From: an uncultured Christensenella sp.
Lineage (GTDB): Bacteria; Bacillota; Clostridia; Christensenellales; UBA3700
Assembly (NCBI GenBank): GCA_910584035.1
Contig: CAJTZR010000002.1
Span: 1 to 52,341 of the forward strand
Reading direction: 5' to 3'
Length of the DNA stretch: 52,341 bases
Shown: piece after piece, positions 1 to 8,997 of the stretch
Layout: each line of letters starts with the position of its first letter
Position numbering within the stretch: position 1 is the stretch's first letter
Position numbers and translations under genes: made by a program
The notes under the pieces: model-generated
Told to the model about the DNA's origin: nothing
Database searches by the model: none
Seen by the model: only the letters and a program-made list of their open reading frames with translations

Positions 1-2
1 TG

Positions 3-110
3 GGAAACCCGACAAGGGACACGCAGTGGCGTTTGATAGTTGCTGAAGTTTATTCAAAATTGTGCCAAATTGATTTATTCATTAAAAATGGTAGATTTTG
101 TTTAATTTAA
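3..110 (+). other. Possible 3' end of an ORF entering from the left edge
   Basis: One frame is open from the window edge to a TAA at 108-110 and reads as 35 residues ending in GRFCLI. The first 50 bases are richer in G and C than the DNA that follows, which would fit the tail of a gene. I do not recognise the peptide and no start is visible, so this may be chance. A longer upstream sequence would settle it. Confidence 0.2.
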
Positions 111-186
111 GTTTTAGCAAATTTAACGGCACATAATTTTTACTAGTGATTAAGGTATAAAAATTATATAAATTAAGTTTAATCGG

Positions 187-215
187 TTGACTTAACATTA
201 TTTTTAATATATAAT
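187..215 (+). promoter_or_regulatory. Sigma-A type promoter of rpmH
   Basis: TTGACT (187-192) and TATAAT (210-215) are separated by exactly 17 bases, a near-consensus vegetative promoter. Transcription would start near 222 and give an rpmH leader of about 100 nt. The leader contains a small hairpin, ATTCCA/TGGAAT with loop AACAAA (248-265). A role for that hairpin in control is possible but unproven. Confidence 0.75.
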
Positions 216-325
216 AATATCGAATTTATGTGTTTTGGTCTTTTAATATTCCAAACAAATGGAATTAAATTAATAGATTTTGACATTATCCAATTGAATA
301 AACTAACAAAAGTGAGGATATAAAA

Positions 326-460
326 ATGAAAAGAACTTATCAACCTAAAAAAAGACAAAGAAGTAAAGTTCACGGCTTTAGAAAGAGAATGGCATCTGCT
401 TCAGGTCGTAATGTTATCAAAAGAAGAAGAAACAAAGGCAGAGCAAGACTATCAGCTTAA
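326..460 (+). CDS. rpmH: 50S ribosomal protein bL34
   Basis: This 44-residue, strongly basic protein begins MKRTYQPKK and contains the family's KVHGFRKRM and RRRNKGRARLSA segments. These are diagnostic of bL34, a structural protein of the large ribosomal subunit, and the length is normal. The start is fixed by a GTGAGG ribosome site nine bases upstream. In most bacteria rpmH is directly followed by rnpA in one transcript. Here 366 bases of non-coding DNA intervene, so rnpA may need its own promoter. A near-consensus promoter lies about 110 bases before the ATG. Confidence 0.97.
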   Translation: MKRTYQPKKRQRSKVHGFRKRMASASGRNVIKRRRNKGRARLSA

Positions 461-826
461 TTGAGGGTTAATACACAACCTTAGGGTAGTAATTTTATCA
501 TTTTAGGCTGATTACAGCCTATTTTGGTAAATGCCAATGTTTTGGTTTTGGTATACTTGAAGTACTAGCTTGAGTAATAATTTGCCTATATATTTGCCAA
601 TAATTTTAAATGGTATTTGTGGCAAATTTTAGAGCAAGAGCATTGTTTTATTTAGTTTTTATTACAGATTAGTAATTTGGTTATTTAAGTTAAAGTTTGA
701 ATTGCAAATTTATTTGCATTTAATTTGGCGAATTATAATTAATTGTTATAAAAACTGGAAAGAGTAAGTGTTTTGGGTATATAATTGGTTAATTATTAAC
801 TAAATGTTATATGTTTAGGGGGCGAT
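461..826. other. AT-rich rpmH-rnpA spacer, no gene seen
   Basis: All frames are broken by frequent stops and no convincing RNA gene is visible. A TATAAT at 734-739 could be a -10 box for rnpA, but no good -35 lies at the right distance. The spacer is much longer than in most Firmicutes, where the two genes are nearly adjacent. Confidence 0.5.
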
Positions 827-1186
827 ATGAATAAAACTTATAGATTAAAATCGTCAAAAGCCTTTGAATATATACATAGAAATGGCAAATCTGTTGCCGA
901 TAGAAATTTAGTTTTAACAATTGCACCAACAAAATTCAATTTAAAAGTTGGCTTTTCCGTAAGCAAAAAACTTGGTAAAGCTGTTGTTAGGAACAAAGTA
1001 AAACGCAGACTACGAGAGGGCTTTAGGAAAATGATTCCTTATTTAAGCAATAAATACAATTATGTTATTATTGCAAGGCAACCAGCAAAAGACTGTAATT
1101 ATAATCAGCTTTTGCAATCAATGAAATACTTATTGACAAAGGTGAATGTAGTTACGGACACAAATGCTTTTAAAGCTGTAAAATGA
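827..1186 (+). CDS. rnpA: Ribonuclease P protein component
   Basis: RnpA binds the catalytic RNase P RNA and helps remove the 5' leader from precursor tRNAs. The 119-residue length is typical. The basic signature RNKVKRRLRE (about residues 55-64) is the family's RNR motif, and the N-terminal YRLKSSKAFEYIHRNGKS matches the usual substrate-binding start. The ATG is preceded by a strong AGGGGG ribosome site. The gene lies after rpmH and before yidD, the standard order, but it is separated from both by unusually long spacers. The RNase P RNA gene itself was not seen in this window. Confidence 0.96.
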   Translation: MNKTYRLKSSKAFEYIHRNGKSVADRNLVLTIAPTKFNLKVGFSVSKKLGKAVVRNKVKRRLREGFRKMIPYLSNKYNYVIIARQPAKDCNYNQLLQSMKYLLTKVNVVTDTNAFKAVK

Positions 1187-1319
1187 GTATCAAATGGTGG
1201 TAAATATTGCAAGAGGGCAATTTGTATTTTGCGTGATTTATGAGTTTGTTTAGTAGACGATTTTCTTGCAGACAATTTACTGAATAGTCAAATTGTAGTT
1301 TTAAGGAATTAGTTTCATT

Positions 1320-1562
1320 ATGAATAAAAACGATATAATATGCAATTTGAATAAAATACACACAACGGAAATGGGAGTAGATAGGATAAAAAGAAATTTG
1401 AGGCTATCCGATATTAATGTTGTTGAGTTTTGCAAAAGCAAGATTACTAAAGAGAATTGTTATATTTACAAGCAAGGAAAGAACTGGTACTGTGAAATTG
1501 ATGGTATTAAGTTTACTATAAATAGTTTTAGTTACACTATTATTACTGCACATTTACTTTAG
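1320..1562 (+). CDS. DUF3781 family small protein
   Basis: This 80-residue protein has the pattern HTTEMGVDRIKRNL ... VVEFCKSKI ... GKNWYCEIDG ... TINSFSYTIITAH. I recognise this as the DUF3781 family, small soluble proteins of unknown function common in Firmicutes. It has no membrane segment. The ribosome site is weak: AAGGA lies about 13 bases before the ATG. The gene stands alone in the rnpA-yidD gap, which is not a conserved position, so it may be an insertion together with the broken sequence that follows. Family assignment is from remembered motifs and has not been checked by search. Confidence 0.75.
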   Translation: MNKNDIICNLNKIHTTEMGVDRIKRNLRLSDINVVEFCKSKITKENCYIYKQGKNWYCEIDGIKFTINSFSYTIITAHLL

Positions 1563-1649
1563 TATTTAGTATAATTAAGTTTTTTGATAAAATTGTATTG
1601 AAAATTTGCTGTTATTCTAAAAGCTTTTGATACATATAGTATGAATTAA

Positions 1650-1915
1650 ATTATCACTGAACACAGAGTTAATAGAGAAAATATTTACATTATTGGAATT
1701 GGCTGTAGCGGTCAACTTGATATTGAAAAGATTAAGAAACAATGTGCTTTGGCGTAACTATAGTTAAAGGTAGATTAGTAAATGGAGCTTGGTTTGCAAG
1801 TTTTGTTGTAAACATAGGTTAAATTTAGTAAAAATGGCATTGTAACACAATTGAAAGCTTTAGAGAAAAAACTTGCGAATAGCGATATTGATAACTATAA
1901 AGTTAAAAGTGTTTT
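1650..1915 (+). pseudogene. Possible decayed coding remnant
   Basis: Three consecutive open stretches in different registers read like pieces of one protein: ENIYIIGIGCSGQLDIEKI (about 1677-1735), then NGAWFASFVVNIG (about 1780-1820), then a charged KALEKKLANSDIDNYKVKS segment (about 1850-1910). Each is ended by a stop and has no usable start. The fragments look more protein-like than the surrounding DNA, so this may be a frameshifted and decayed gene. I do not recognise the parent family. An alternative is chance reading through AT-rich DNA. Confidence 0.3.
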
Positions 1916-2197
1916 AGTATAAAGAGTGAATTTTGTTGATAATATTATTATTTTGATTCATATAGCATTACTCAATAATTACTGCGTTTCTGTAGTTTTT
2001 ATAACAAGTGGTTATTGAGAGTAGAGTTGTAGTAGAATTAGAGAATTTGCACAAATAAAGATAACAAGTTTTCGACAAAAAAAATAAAAAACATAAATAA
2101 AAAAATAACTAGATTGGTTAAAATTAATTATGTAGAATAAAAGTTGTTAATTTTAGGAACTTAAGCCAGTTTAAACTGAACGATAAGGAAAGCAATT
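1916..2197. other. Non-coding spacer before yidD
   Basis: This stretch is AT-rich and has no frame of useful length. It ends in GATAAGGAAAGC just before yidD, which supplies that gene's ribosome site. I see no terminator or clear promoter. Confidence 0.4.
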
Positions 2198-2449
2198 ATG
2201 AAAATAGTTAAAGAAATTTTTATTGCACCAATCAAATATTATAAATATTGTCTTAATCCGTTATTGCCGAATAGCTGTCACTACACGCCGTCTTGTTCCG
2301 CATATATGCAACAAGCGATTGCAAAGCGAGGAGTAGTTGCGGGGATAGCATTAGGTACATATCGGGTATTAAGATGTAATCCATTTTCAAAGGGTGGGTT
2401 TGACCCAGTTAAAAATAATTATAAAGGAAATGCTAAGTGGCTATTATGA
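2198..2449 (+). CDS. yidD: Membrane protein insertion efficiency factor YidD
   Basis: The 83-residue protein has the full YidD signature: YYKYCLNPLLPNSCHYTPSCSAY, then an AIAKRGVVAGIALGTYRVLRCNPFSKGG stretch, ending in PV and a short tail. YidD is a small membrane-associated protein that assists YidC in inserting proteins into the inner membrane. The Cys residues of the CxxxPSC-type segment and of RCNP are conserved. It is translated from a GATAAGGA ribosome site, and its stop overlaps the start region of yidC, so the two are translationally coupled. Confidence 0.96.
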   Translation: MKIVKEIFIAPIKYYKYCLNPLLPNSCHYTPSCSAYMQQAIAKRGVVAGIALGTYRVLRCNPFSKGGFDPVKNNYKGNAKWLL

Positions 2450-3435
2450 CAAATTTTATTACATTATTGGCTGCAGCACCTGAACATACGAATCTTATAG
2501 CGAAGTTTATAGACCTATTAAACAATGGTATAAACGGCGTAGGAGGAATAGGGATATTTGGTGTAACAGTAATAGTATTTACGCTTATATTTAAATTTGC
2601 ATTGCTACCATTAGATTTGTGGCAAAAGTTTTCTATGCGTAAACAAAGCTTAGCTATGGAGAGATTACGTCCACAGCTTGAAAAACTAGAAAAACAATAT
2701 GCAAATAAGCCTGAAATACTAAAACAAAAGCAAGCGGAACTGCAACGAGGACAAATGACAGGAATGCTTGGTTCTTGTTTGCCAATGATAGTAACAATGG
2801 TAGTTTTCTTTGTAGTTTTGGGTGGCTTTAATGAGTATATACGAGTAGAGAATGAAAAAATCGTATATACAATTGCAGAGGCATATAATGGCGGAATAGT
2901 AGACGAAGCCGTACTTGCTTCATTTTATAAACCAGAAAGTTTTTTATGGATAAAAAATATCTATATGCCAGATACGTGGAGTGCAGTTATACCAACTATG
3001 GAGCAATATGTAGGTAGTGGAATGGGTGCATTGAATGCTACTCGTCCAGATATTGCAAACATACCTAACTGGTATGCGACATTAATTGGACCAGCGGCAG
3101 CAGCACATAATCCGACTAGTTTTTGGAATATTGCAAAATGGAATGGATATTTGATATTACCAATATTGTCTATAATCACATCAATATTGAGTGCAAAGCT
3201 TATGGGTGCAACACAAGCACAATCTGCAGTAGGCACTAAGGAACAGCAAAAGTCTGCACAAAAAACTCAAAAATTTATGAATTATATAATGCCAGTAATG
3301 TTTGGAGTATTTTCATTATTCTATTCATCAGCATTTGCATTATATATCTTTATAAGCTCACTATTCTCTACAGTTTTCAACTTAATAGTTAACTTTATTA
3401 TTAAGAATAAGGATAAAAAGAGAGCTAATCAGTAA
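2437..3435 (+). CDS. yidC: YidC/Oxa1 membrane protein insertase
   Basis: YidC inserts proteins into the cytoplasmic membrane, alone or with Sec. The 332-residue product has a first core helix around residues 35-58 and a charged cytoplasmic hairpin (MERLRPQLEKLEKQYANKPE, then QKQAELQRGQ). Further helices lie near 110-132, 237-257 and 285-322, which is the Oxa1 core. The stretch at 133-235 between helices is longer than in typical Gram-positive SpoIIIJ proteins. No lipobox is evident. The start is either GTG 2437, eight bases after AAGGA and overlapping yidD by 13 nt, or ATG 2446, giving an ATGA overlap. I prefer GTG because of the ribosome-site spacing. khpB follows 21 bases later, so the three genes form an operon. 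Confidence 0.94.
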   Translation: MAIMTNFITLLAAAPEHTNLIAKFIDLLNNGINGVGGIGIFGVTVIVFTLIFKFALLPLDLWQKFSMRKQSLAMERLRPQLEKLEKQYANKPEILKQKQAELQRGQMTGMLGSCLPMIVTMVVFFVVLGGFNEYIRVENEKIVYTIAEAYNGGIVDEAVLASFYKPESFLWIKNIYMPDTWSAVIPTMEQYVGSGMGALNATRPDIANIPNWYATLIGPAAAAHNPTSFWNIAKWNGYLILPILSIITSILSAKLMGATQAQSAVGTKEQQKSAQKTQKFMNYIMPVMFGVFSLFYSSAFALYIFISSLFSTVFNLIVNFIIKNKDKKRANQ

Positions 3436-3456
3436 CGCCAATATAAGGAGAATACA

Positions 3457-4227
3457 ATGGAATTTAGAGCAAAAACAGTAGAAGAAGCTATTGAAATTGG
3501 ACTTAGTGAATTGAACATTTCTAAAGAAGATGCTGACATAAAAATCATTCAAAAATCGGGACTTCTTAAAAAAGCTGTGGTGGAAATTAACAAAATAGAT
3601 TACGAAAAAGCTACAACAGAGGACGTAGAAGATAGCTTTACTATGACACAAGAAACTATTGAAAAACCTGCTAATAAATTACACGAAACAGATTTACCAG
3701 TTGTGAACTTTTTAGAAAAATTACTTTGTGATATGGGTTTAAAGTGCGAGCTTGATTTTAAATCAAACAGAGATTTATTGCACATTATAATAAAAGGTGA
3801 TGATACTAATTTTGCTATTGGTTATCGTGGCGAAACATTAGACAGCTTACAATATTTATGCTTACTAGTTGCGAATAAGACTACAAGGTTTAAAAAGCGT
3901 CTTATAATTGATGCAGAGGGTTATCGTGAGATGCGTGCCAAATCATTGACTGAGCTATCTTACAAGCTAGCAAAAAAGGTTGCTAAGACAGGTACAAGCA
4001 TTGAGCTTGAAGCAATGAATCCATTTGAACGTAGGGTTATTCATACAGCTTTGCAAGACGATGCATTTGTAACAACTTCCAGCGAAGGTGAAGAGCCAAA
4101 CAGATATGTAGTAATTTCACCTATTAAGAAAGAAACTAATATGTACGATAGTGAATCAAAATACAATTTCAAAAAATACGGAACTGGAAAAACACGTTCT
4201 TTTGGACAAAAAAACAAAAGATTTTAA
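3457..4227 (+). CDS. khpB: RNA-binding protein KhpB/Jag (Jag-N, KH, R3H)
   Basis: KhpB (Jag, EloR) is an RNA-binding regulator partnered with KhpA and linked to cell elongation in Gram-positive bacteria. The 256 residues show a Jag N-terminal domain (about 1-50, starting with the FRAKTVEEAIEIGL pattern). An acidic linker follows, then a KH domain (about 85-152) with the GYRGETLD loop at 122-129. An R3H domain (about 160-222) has the R-x3-H signature in RRVIHTAL. The C-terminal tail is Lys/Gly-rich. The gene follows yidC by 21 bases with an AAGGAG ribosome site and ends at a strong terminator, so yidD-yidC-khpB is one unit. Confidence 0.95.
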   Translation: MEFRAKTVEEAIEIGLSELNISKEDADIKIIQKSGLLKKAVVEINKIDYEKATTEDVEDSFTMTQETIEKPANKLHETDLPVVNFLEKLLCDMGLKCELDFKSNRDLLHIIIKGDDTNFAIGYRGETLDSLQYLCLLVANKTTRFKKRLIIDAEGYREMRAKSLTELSYKLAKKVAKTGTSIELEAMNPFERRVIHTALQDDAFVTTSSEGEEPNRYVVISPIKKETNMYDSESKYNFKKYGTGKTRSFGQKNKRF

Positions 4228-4235
4228 TAATAAAT

Positions 4236-4266
4236 AAAAGAGCGTAAGATACTCGCTCTTTTTGCT
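4236..4266 (+). terminator. Rho-independent terminator after khpB
   Basis: The stem AAAAGAGCG (4236-4244) pairs with CGCTCTTTT (4254-4262) around a nine-base loop and is followed by a T-run. It closes the yidD-yidC-khpB transcript. Confidence 0.9.
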
Positions 4267-4349
4267 TTTATTAAAGAAAAGTTTATTATTTAAATGATAT
4301 AGTAACTATTTTATTAAAATTGTATAAGAATTGATTAATGCTTTAAAGT

Positions 4350-4505
4350 ACTTTAGCTTTGAGTAAAATTTGATGTTTTTCAAATTTAATGGCTACATAG
4401 TAGCGACACATAATTTTAATAATTAAAAGCTATCTATATACTTAAAAAAGTATTTTTTATGGATATAGATAAAAGAGCCAAAATAAAATTTGCACTAGTT
4501 AATGT
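4350..4505. repeat. Dispersed repeat family B, copy 1
   Basis: This non-coding segment shares a succession of blocks with 4861-5005: ACTTTAG, a short hairpin around CAAATTTA, ACACATAATTTTA, AAAGCT, and AAAATAAAATT near the end. It contains an inner inverted repeat ATCTATAT/ATATAGAT around AAGTATT. The CAAATTTAA..GGC..ACATAATTTT block also occurs near 117-145. The two copies are diverged and there is no ORF, which suggests an old miniature mobile element or a structured RNA family. Confidence 0.55.
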
Positions 4506-4860
4506 TAATTAAATGGTATTAACTTTATTTATTAAATACAATATTTTTGTATTATTTGAGTTCTTTCATTTAATGACAAGTAATTAATTATTGGAAAGTG
4601 AAAAAATTCAGTATGTATTTAGCTATTAACAGAGTTAATTCAAATGAGAAAACTTGCATAGCAAAGAATTGGTTTAGCAATATTAATTTTAATATAAGTT
4701 TAAATTTACTTGTTTTAAATTTACTTATCTTTGTTTAATTATATAAAACTTTCTATTTATGTATCAATGGCTATTTTGTGAAAACTGATAATCACTTGAA
4801 TGCGTATATTCAGTAGCTATTTTTACTGCAACTTATATAGGGCTTGATTATAATAAAAAT

Positions 4861-5005
4861 ACTTTAGACTTGATTTTATTTGAATTTTCTCAAATTTAGG
4901 ATATATTATAGCAACACATAATTTTATTATTTAAAGCTGTTTATAACTCTATAAAAAGTTATTTTATTGATAAAAGTGCTAAAATAAAATTATCACTAAC
5001 TTATA
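4861..5005. repeat. Dispersed repeat family B, copy 2
   Basis: This is the second copy of the 4350-4505 element, in the same orientation, with the shared blocks ACTTTAG, CAAATTTA, ACACATAATTTTA, AAAGCT and AAAATAAAATT in the same order. Both copies lie in the khpB-mnmE gap, which is otherwise non-coding. The rest of 4267-5115 holds only AT-rich DNA with no usable frame. Confidence 0.55.
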
Positions 5006-5115
5006 TTTAGTAAAAGTATTTTTTGAAAAAGTTAAGCACTTTATAAATTTTATTAAACTAAATTTTTAAAGGCTATAGATACAATATATTTATTCTAAAC
5101 AAGAAAAGAGGGTAT

Positions 5116-6450
5116 ATGTCACAAACTATTACTGCTATTGCAACGCCGTTTGGCACTGGTGCTGTTGGTGTTGTCAGATTAAGTGGAACAGATGCACTGA
5201 ATATAGCAAGTCAAGTTTTTAGCACACAAAAGCTTGATAATTTTTGTAATGCTACCCCTAACTTTATGTATCTTGGAAAGCTTAATTGCAATAAATTTTA
5301 CGATAGTTGCCTTGCTGTTTATTTCAAAGCACCTCATTCCTTTACTGGCGAAGATGTAGTGGAATTTCAATGTCACGGCGGAGCTAGACTACTTGAGGAG
5401 GTTATCTCAACTTTAATAGCTAATGGTGCAGTTCTTGCAGATAAAGGTGAGTTTACAAAACGTGCTTTTTTAAATGGTAAATACTCTCTTTCTCAAGCTG
5501 AGGGCATTATAGATATGATAAATAGTGAAAACACTGCAAGTCTTAATGCTGGCTACAGACAAATGAGCGGTCACTTGAATAAAAGAGTTGAAAATATTTT
5601 ATCTCAAATTTTAGATATAACAGCATCTTTGGAGGCTAGTTTAGATTATCCAGAGGAATTAGAGGAAGAGGTAAGAGAAAACCTACCTAAACAATTAAAT
5701 AGCGTGAAAATCGGTATTAAAGAGCTTTTAGACACTATTAAACTTGGTAGAATAATAAAAAATGGTATTAATGTTGCAATTATAGGAATGCCTAATATAG
5801 GAAAGTCATCATTGCTTAATTGTTTGCTTGGCAAGGATAGGGCAATTGTTACTGACATTGCGGGTACTACTCGTGATACTCTTGAGGAAAGAGTGGAATA
5901 TAAGGGCATTTTTATTAATTTTATTGATACGGCGGGTATTCGTGATACGATTGACACTGTTGAGAAAATAGGCGTTGATAAGGCTTTAGATAGTGCAAAA
6001 AATGCAGACATAATATTATTTATGCTTAATGCTAATAAGGCTATCAAAAATGAGGAATTAGAGCTTTATAATAAGTTTAAAGATAAACCTATAATAAAAG
6101 TTTTTAACAAGGCAGATTTAGGCAAAGATAAAAGCAATAAAGACGGCATATTTATAAGTGCAAAAAATTGCGATAATATAAATAGTATATTAGATAATAT
6201 TTACAATTACTTTATTGATGGTAAAGTTGATTCAAGTGGTGATGTAATAACTAATTTAAGGCATATAGAGGCTTTACAAAACACATATAGCTTAATTGAC
6301 AATGCTTGTACAGATACTGACAATACCGCAACTGAATGTATTTTGATTGATTTAAAATCAGCTTATTTTGAGCTTGGCAAAATCACTGGTGATACTGCAA
6401 GCGAGGATATTATTGATACTATATTTAGTAAGTTTTGTTTGGGTAAATAA
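5116..6450 (+). CDS. mnmE: tRNA modification GTPase MnmE
   Basis: MnmE works with MnmG to add the carboxymethylaminomethyl group to the wobble uridine of certain tRNAs. The 444-residue protein has the N-terminal folate-binding domain (ATPFGTGAVGVVRLSG at 9-24). The helical region is split by the GTPase domain, with G1 GMPNIGKS (224-231), the DTAG G3 motif (271-274) and NKAD G4 (331-334). The C-terminal CLGK (441-444) is equivalent to the usual CIGK and retains the Cys. Length is normal. The ATG follows a GAAAAGAGGG ribosome site. mnmG lies downstream but across a 650-base spacer, so the pair is not tightly coupled here. Confidence 0.96.
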   Translation: MSQTITAIATPFGTGAVGVVRLSGTDALNIASQVFSTQKLDNFCNATPNFMYLGKLNCNKFYDSCLAVYFKAPHSFTGEDVVEFQCHGGARLLEEVISTLIANGAVLADKGEFTKRAFLNGKYSLSQAEGIIDMINSENTASLNAGYRQMSGHLNKRVENILSQILDITASLEASLDYPEELEEEVRENLPKQLNSVKIGIKELLDTIKLGRIIKNGINVAIIGMPNIGKSSLLNCLLGKDRAIVTDIAGTTRDTLEERVEYKGIFINFIDTAGIRDTIDTVEKIGVDKALDSAKNADIILFMLNANKAIKNEELELYNKFKDKPIIKVFNKADLGKDKSNKDGIFISAKNCDNINSILDNIYNYFIDGKVDSSGDVITNLRHIEALQNTYSLIDNACTDTDNTATECILIDLKSAYFELGKITGDTASEDIIDTIFSKFCLGK

Positions 6451-7110
6451 ACAATATTTTATTTAATAGATAAGTTATTATTTATTAAATTATAATTATT
6501 TAGAGTTTGTGAACTTTACTTTAATTATATAAATATGTATTATCAATATTAGATATTATATTACAGACTCTGTTAATACATTATAATTATAAAGCTTTCA
6601 ATTAATAAGCTTGAATAATAGTTTTTTTATTACAATTTATTATCAATAAAACAATATGGTATTTTTGTACTAACTAGCATTATTACAATTTTATTATTTT
6701 TATAAATTAGTATTAAATAATATCGATTTTTGATAGGTATTTATAATTTTTTAAAAAGTAATTAGTTGTTAGCTAATAATTTTATAAAAATTGTTTCAAT
6801 TAATAGACTTATAATTTTTATTAAAATATTATTTATAAGTTTTTTACTTAGTAGTTAAAGATATAATTTTAATTGCATTTAGACAGATTAAAAATGTTTT
6901 TTAAAAAAGAGAAAGACAAGTAAATTTTTTGTCTTAAAATATATAAAACAATTTATATATAATGTTAAAAAAACTTTAAACAATCTTTTTATATAAAATT
7001 TATAAATAACAATTTAATTTTTATTTAAATAAAGTTTAAATTGCAAAAATTTGTTAATTACAAAAGCTAAATTTTAAATTAACTGAAAATAAAAGTGCGA
7101 AAAGGTGTAT
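6451..7110. other. Extremely AT-rich mnmE-mnmG spacer
   Basis: There is almost no G or C over more than 600 bases and no coding frame. It contains one 23-base copy of the recurrent palindromic motif (6719-6741, reverse orientation) and an AAGACAA/TTGTCTT hairpin near 6912-6935. I cannot assign a promoter with confidence because TATAAT-like strings are everywhere. Confidence 0.5.
6719..6741 (-). repeat. Recurrent palindromic intergenic motif, copy 1
   Basis: Read on the minus strand this is AATACC-TA-TCAAAAATC-GATATT. The two ends form an imperfect inverted repeat around the conserved TCAAAAATC core. Related copies lie at 9737, 17454, 46641 and 52034, each in a gene junction. Confidence 0.5.
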
Positions 7111-8967
7111 ATGATTAATAATAGTTTTTATGATGCAATTGTTGTTGGAGCGGGTCATAGTGGAGTGGAAGCCTCACTCGCTTTGGCACGCCTTAACAAA
7201 AAAGTATTATTAGTTACATTATCACTTGATAGCATATCTTTTATGGCGTGCAATCCTAATATTGGTGGTACTGCAAAAGGACATTTAGTGAGAGAGATAG
7301 ATGCCTTAGGTGGTGAAATGGGTATTGCTGCAGATAAATCTTTACTTCAACTTAGAATGTTGAATTTATCCAAAGGTGCTGCAGTACATAGCTTAAGGGG
7401 TCAAGAGGATAAAACAAGTTACCACCTTAATATGAAAAAAACTATTGAAAATGAAAAGAATATTACCTTATTACAAGGTGAAGTAGCAGAAATTTTAACT
7501 GAAAATAACGCAGTTTGCGGTATAAAAACTGCTATGGGAAGTACTTATTATTGTAATGCAATAGTTATTTGTTCTGGTGTTTACTTAAATTCTAATATTG
7601 TAATTGGTGAGTATAGAAAAGAGGAAGGTCCAAGCGGATTTTCTCGCAGTGATAAGCTTACAAAAAGCTTAATTGATTTAGGTATTAATATTCGCCGTTT
7701 TAAAACTGGTACACCTGCAAGAGTAGATAAAAGTACAATTGATTTTTCTAAAATGACACCGCAGTATGGTGATAAAAATATATATTCTTTTTCATTTATG
7801 AATGACGATTATACCTCTATGGATATTCCTTGTTATTTAACTTATACTAACGAAAAAACGCATAAAATAATAAGGGATAATATACATCGTTCGCCACTAT
7901 ATAATGGTTCTATCAAATCTGTTGGTCCTAGATATTGCCCTAGTATTGAAGATAAAGTTATGAGGTTTGCAGATAAAGACAGACATCAAATTTTTATTGA
8001 GCCAGAAAGCATTTTTACTAACGAAATGTATGTTCAAGGTATGTCAAGCAGTTTACCTATTGATGTTCAGCTTGATATGTATAGGTCTATTGAGGGGTTG
8101 GAAAATGTCAATATAATGAGATATGCTTACGCTATTGAATATGATTGTATTGATAGTATGCAACTTGATTTGACACTTATGGTAAAGCATATTGGTGGCT
8201 TATTTATGGCGGGTCAAATTAACGGCAGTAGCGGATATGAAGAAGCGGCTGCCCAAGGCTTAATTGCTGGTATTAATGCAAATCAATACATAGATAATAA
8301 AAAACCATTGATTTTATCACGTGATGAGGCGTATATTGGAGTTTTGATTGACGACTTAGTTACTAAAGGCACAAATGAACCTTATAGAATGATGACGGCA
8401 AGGGCAGAGTTTAGATTAAATCTAAGGCAAGAAAACGCAGATATAAGACTTACTGAATACGGCAGAAAAATAGGTTTGGTAAATGACGAAAGATATTCTA
8501 AATTTAAAGATAAGATTAATAAAATAGAAGAATATAATACTATTTTAAATACTAATTTAAGTCCTAAAATTTATGGCAAATTTTTTGAAAGTATTGGCGA
8601 GAGCATACCAAACTGCTCACTTTCTTATAAAGATATGCTTAAAAGGTCAAATATAACAAGTGATAATCTTATTGACAACTTTGACGAACTAAAAGATTTT
8701 GACAGACGCATTATGGCAGAGGTTGCAAGTACTATTAAGTATGAGGGTTATTTAAATAAACAGAATGCTAGTATTAAGGAACTTCAAAAGCTAGAAAATA
8801 AATTAATACCAGAGGATATTGATTACTCTCAAATTGATGGATTAAGACTTGAAGCAAGACAAAAGCTAAATAAGATAAAACCTCTTAATTTAGGACAAGC
8901 TTCAAGAATAAGCGGAGTTTCCCCTGCAGATATTACTGTATTAATGATTTATTTATTTAAAAAATAA
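7111..8967 (+). CDS. mnmG: tRNA U34 carboxymethylaminomethyl-modifying enzyme MnmG (GidA)
   Basis: MnmG is the FAD-dependent partner of MnmE in wobble-uridine modification of tRNAs. The 618-residue protein starts with the dinucleotide-binding motif VVGAGHSGVEA. It carries the conserved CNPNIGG(T)AKGHLVREIDALGGEMG region, the TGTPARVD segment, the AGQINGSSGYEEAAAQGL stretch and the C-terminal helical domain used to contact MnmE. I chose ATG 7111 because AAAGG lies five bases upstream. A GTG at 7105 would add only MY and would sit inside the ribosome site. rsmG follows 30 bases later. Confidence 0.96.
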   Translation: MINNSFYDAIVVGAGHSGVEASLALARLNKKVLLVTLSLDSISFMACNPNIGGTAKGHLVREIDALGGEMGIAADKSLLQLRMLNLSKGAAVHSLRGQEDKTSYHLNMKKTIENEKNITLLQGEVAEILTENNAVCGIKTAMGSTYYCNAIVICSGVYLNSNIVIGEYRKEEGPSGFSRSDKLTKSLIDLGINIRRFKTGTPARVDKSTIDFSKMTPQYGDKNIYSFSFMNDDYTSMDIPCYLTYTNEKTHKIIRDNIHRSPLYNGSIKSVGPRYCPSIEDKVMRFADKDRHQIFIEPESIFTNEMYVQGMSSSLPIDVQLDMYRSIEGLENVNIMRYAYAIEYDCIDSMQLDLTLMVKHIGGLFMAGQINGSSGYEEAAAQGLIAGINANQYIDNKKPLILSRDEAYIGVLIDDLVTKGTNEPYRMMTARAEFRLNLRQENADIRLTEYGRKIGLVNDERYSKFKDKINKIEEYNTILNTNLSPKIYGKFFESIGESIPNCSLSYKDMLKRSNITSDNLIDNFDELKDFDRRIMAEVASTIKYEGYLNKQNASIKELQKLENKLIPEDIDYSQIDGLRLEARQKLNKIKPLNLGQASRISGVSPADITVLMIYLFKK

Positions 8968-8997
8968 CTATTTACTTTATTGTAAAAATGGTGTATA

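Noticed and set aside
179..373. 64-codon minus-strand frame upstream of rpmH
   Set aside because: It runs antisense through the rpmH promoter and start, with low-complexity composition.
3550..3561. TCAAAAATCGG within khpB, and GAAAATCGGTATTA within mnmE (5704-5718)
   Set aside because: They match the intergenic motif core but sit in ordinary codons without the inverted arms, so they are left out of the motif list.
5646..6047. 133-codon minus-strand frame within mnmE
   Set aside because: It is an antisense shadow of the GTPase domain.
8316..8325. ATCACGTGAT in mnmG and TACCACGTGGTA in ftsH as parS sites
   Set aside because: The eight- to twelve-base cores are palindromic but the outer bases do not match, and both lie in well-conserved codons.
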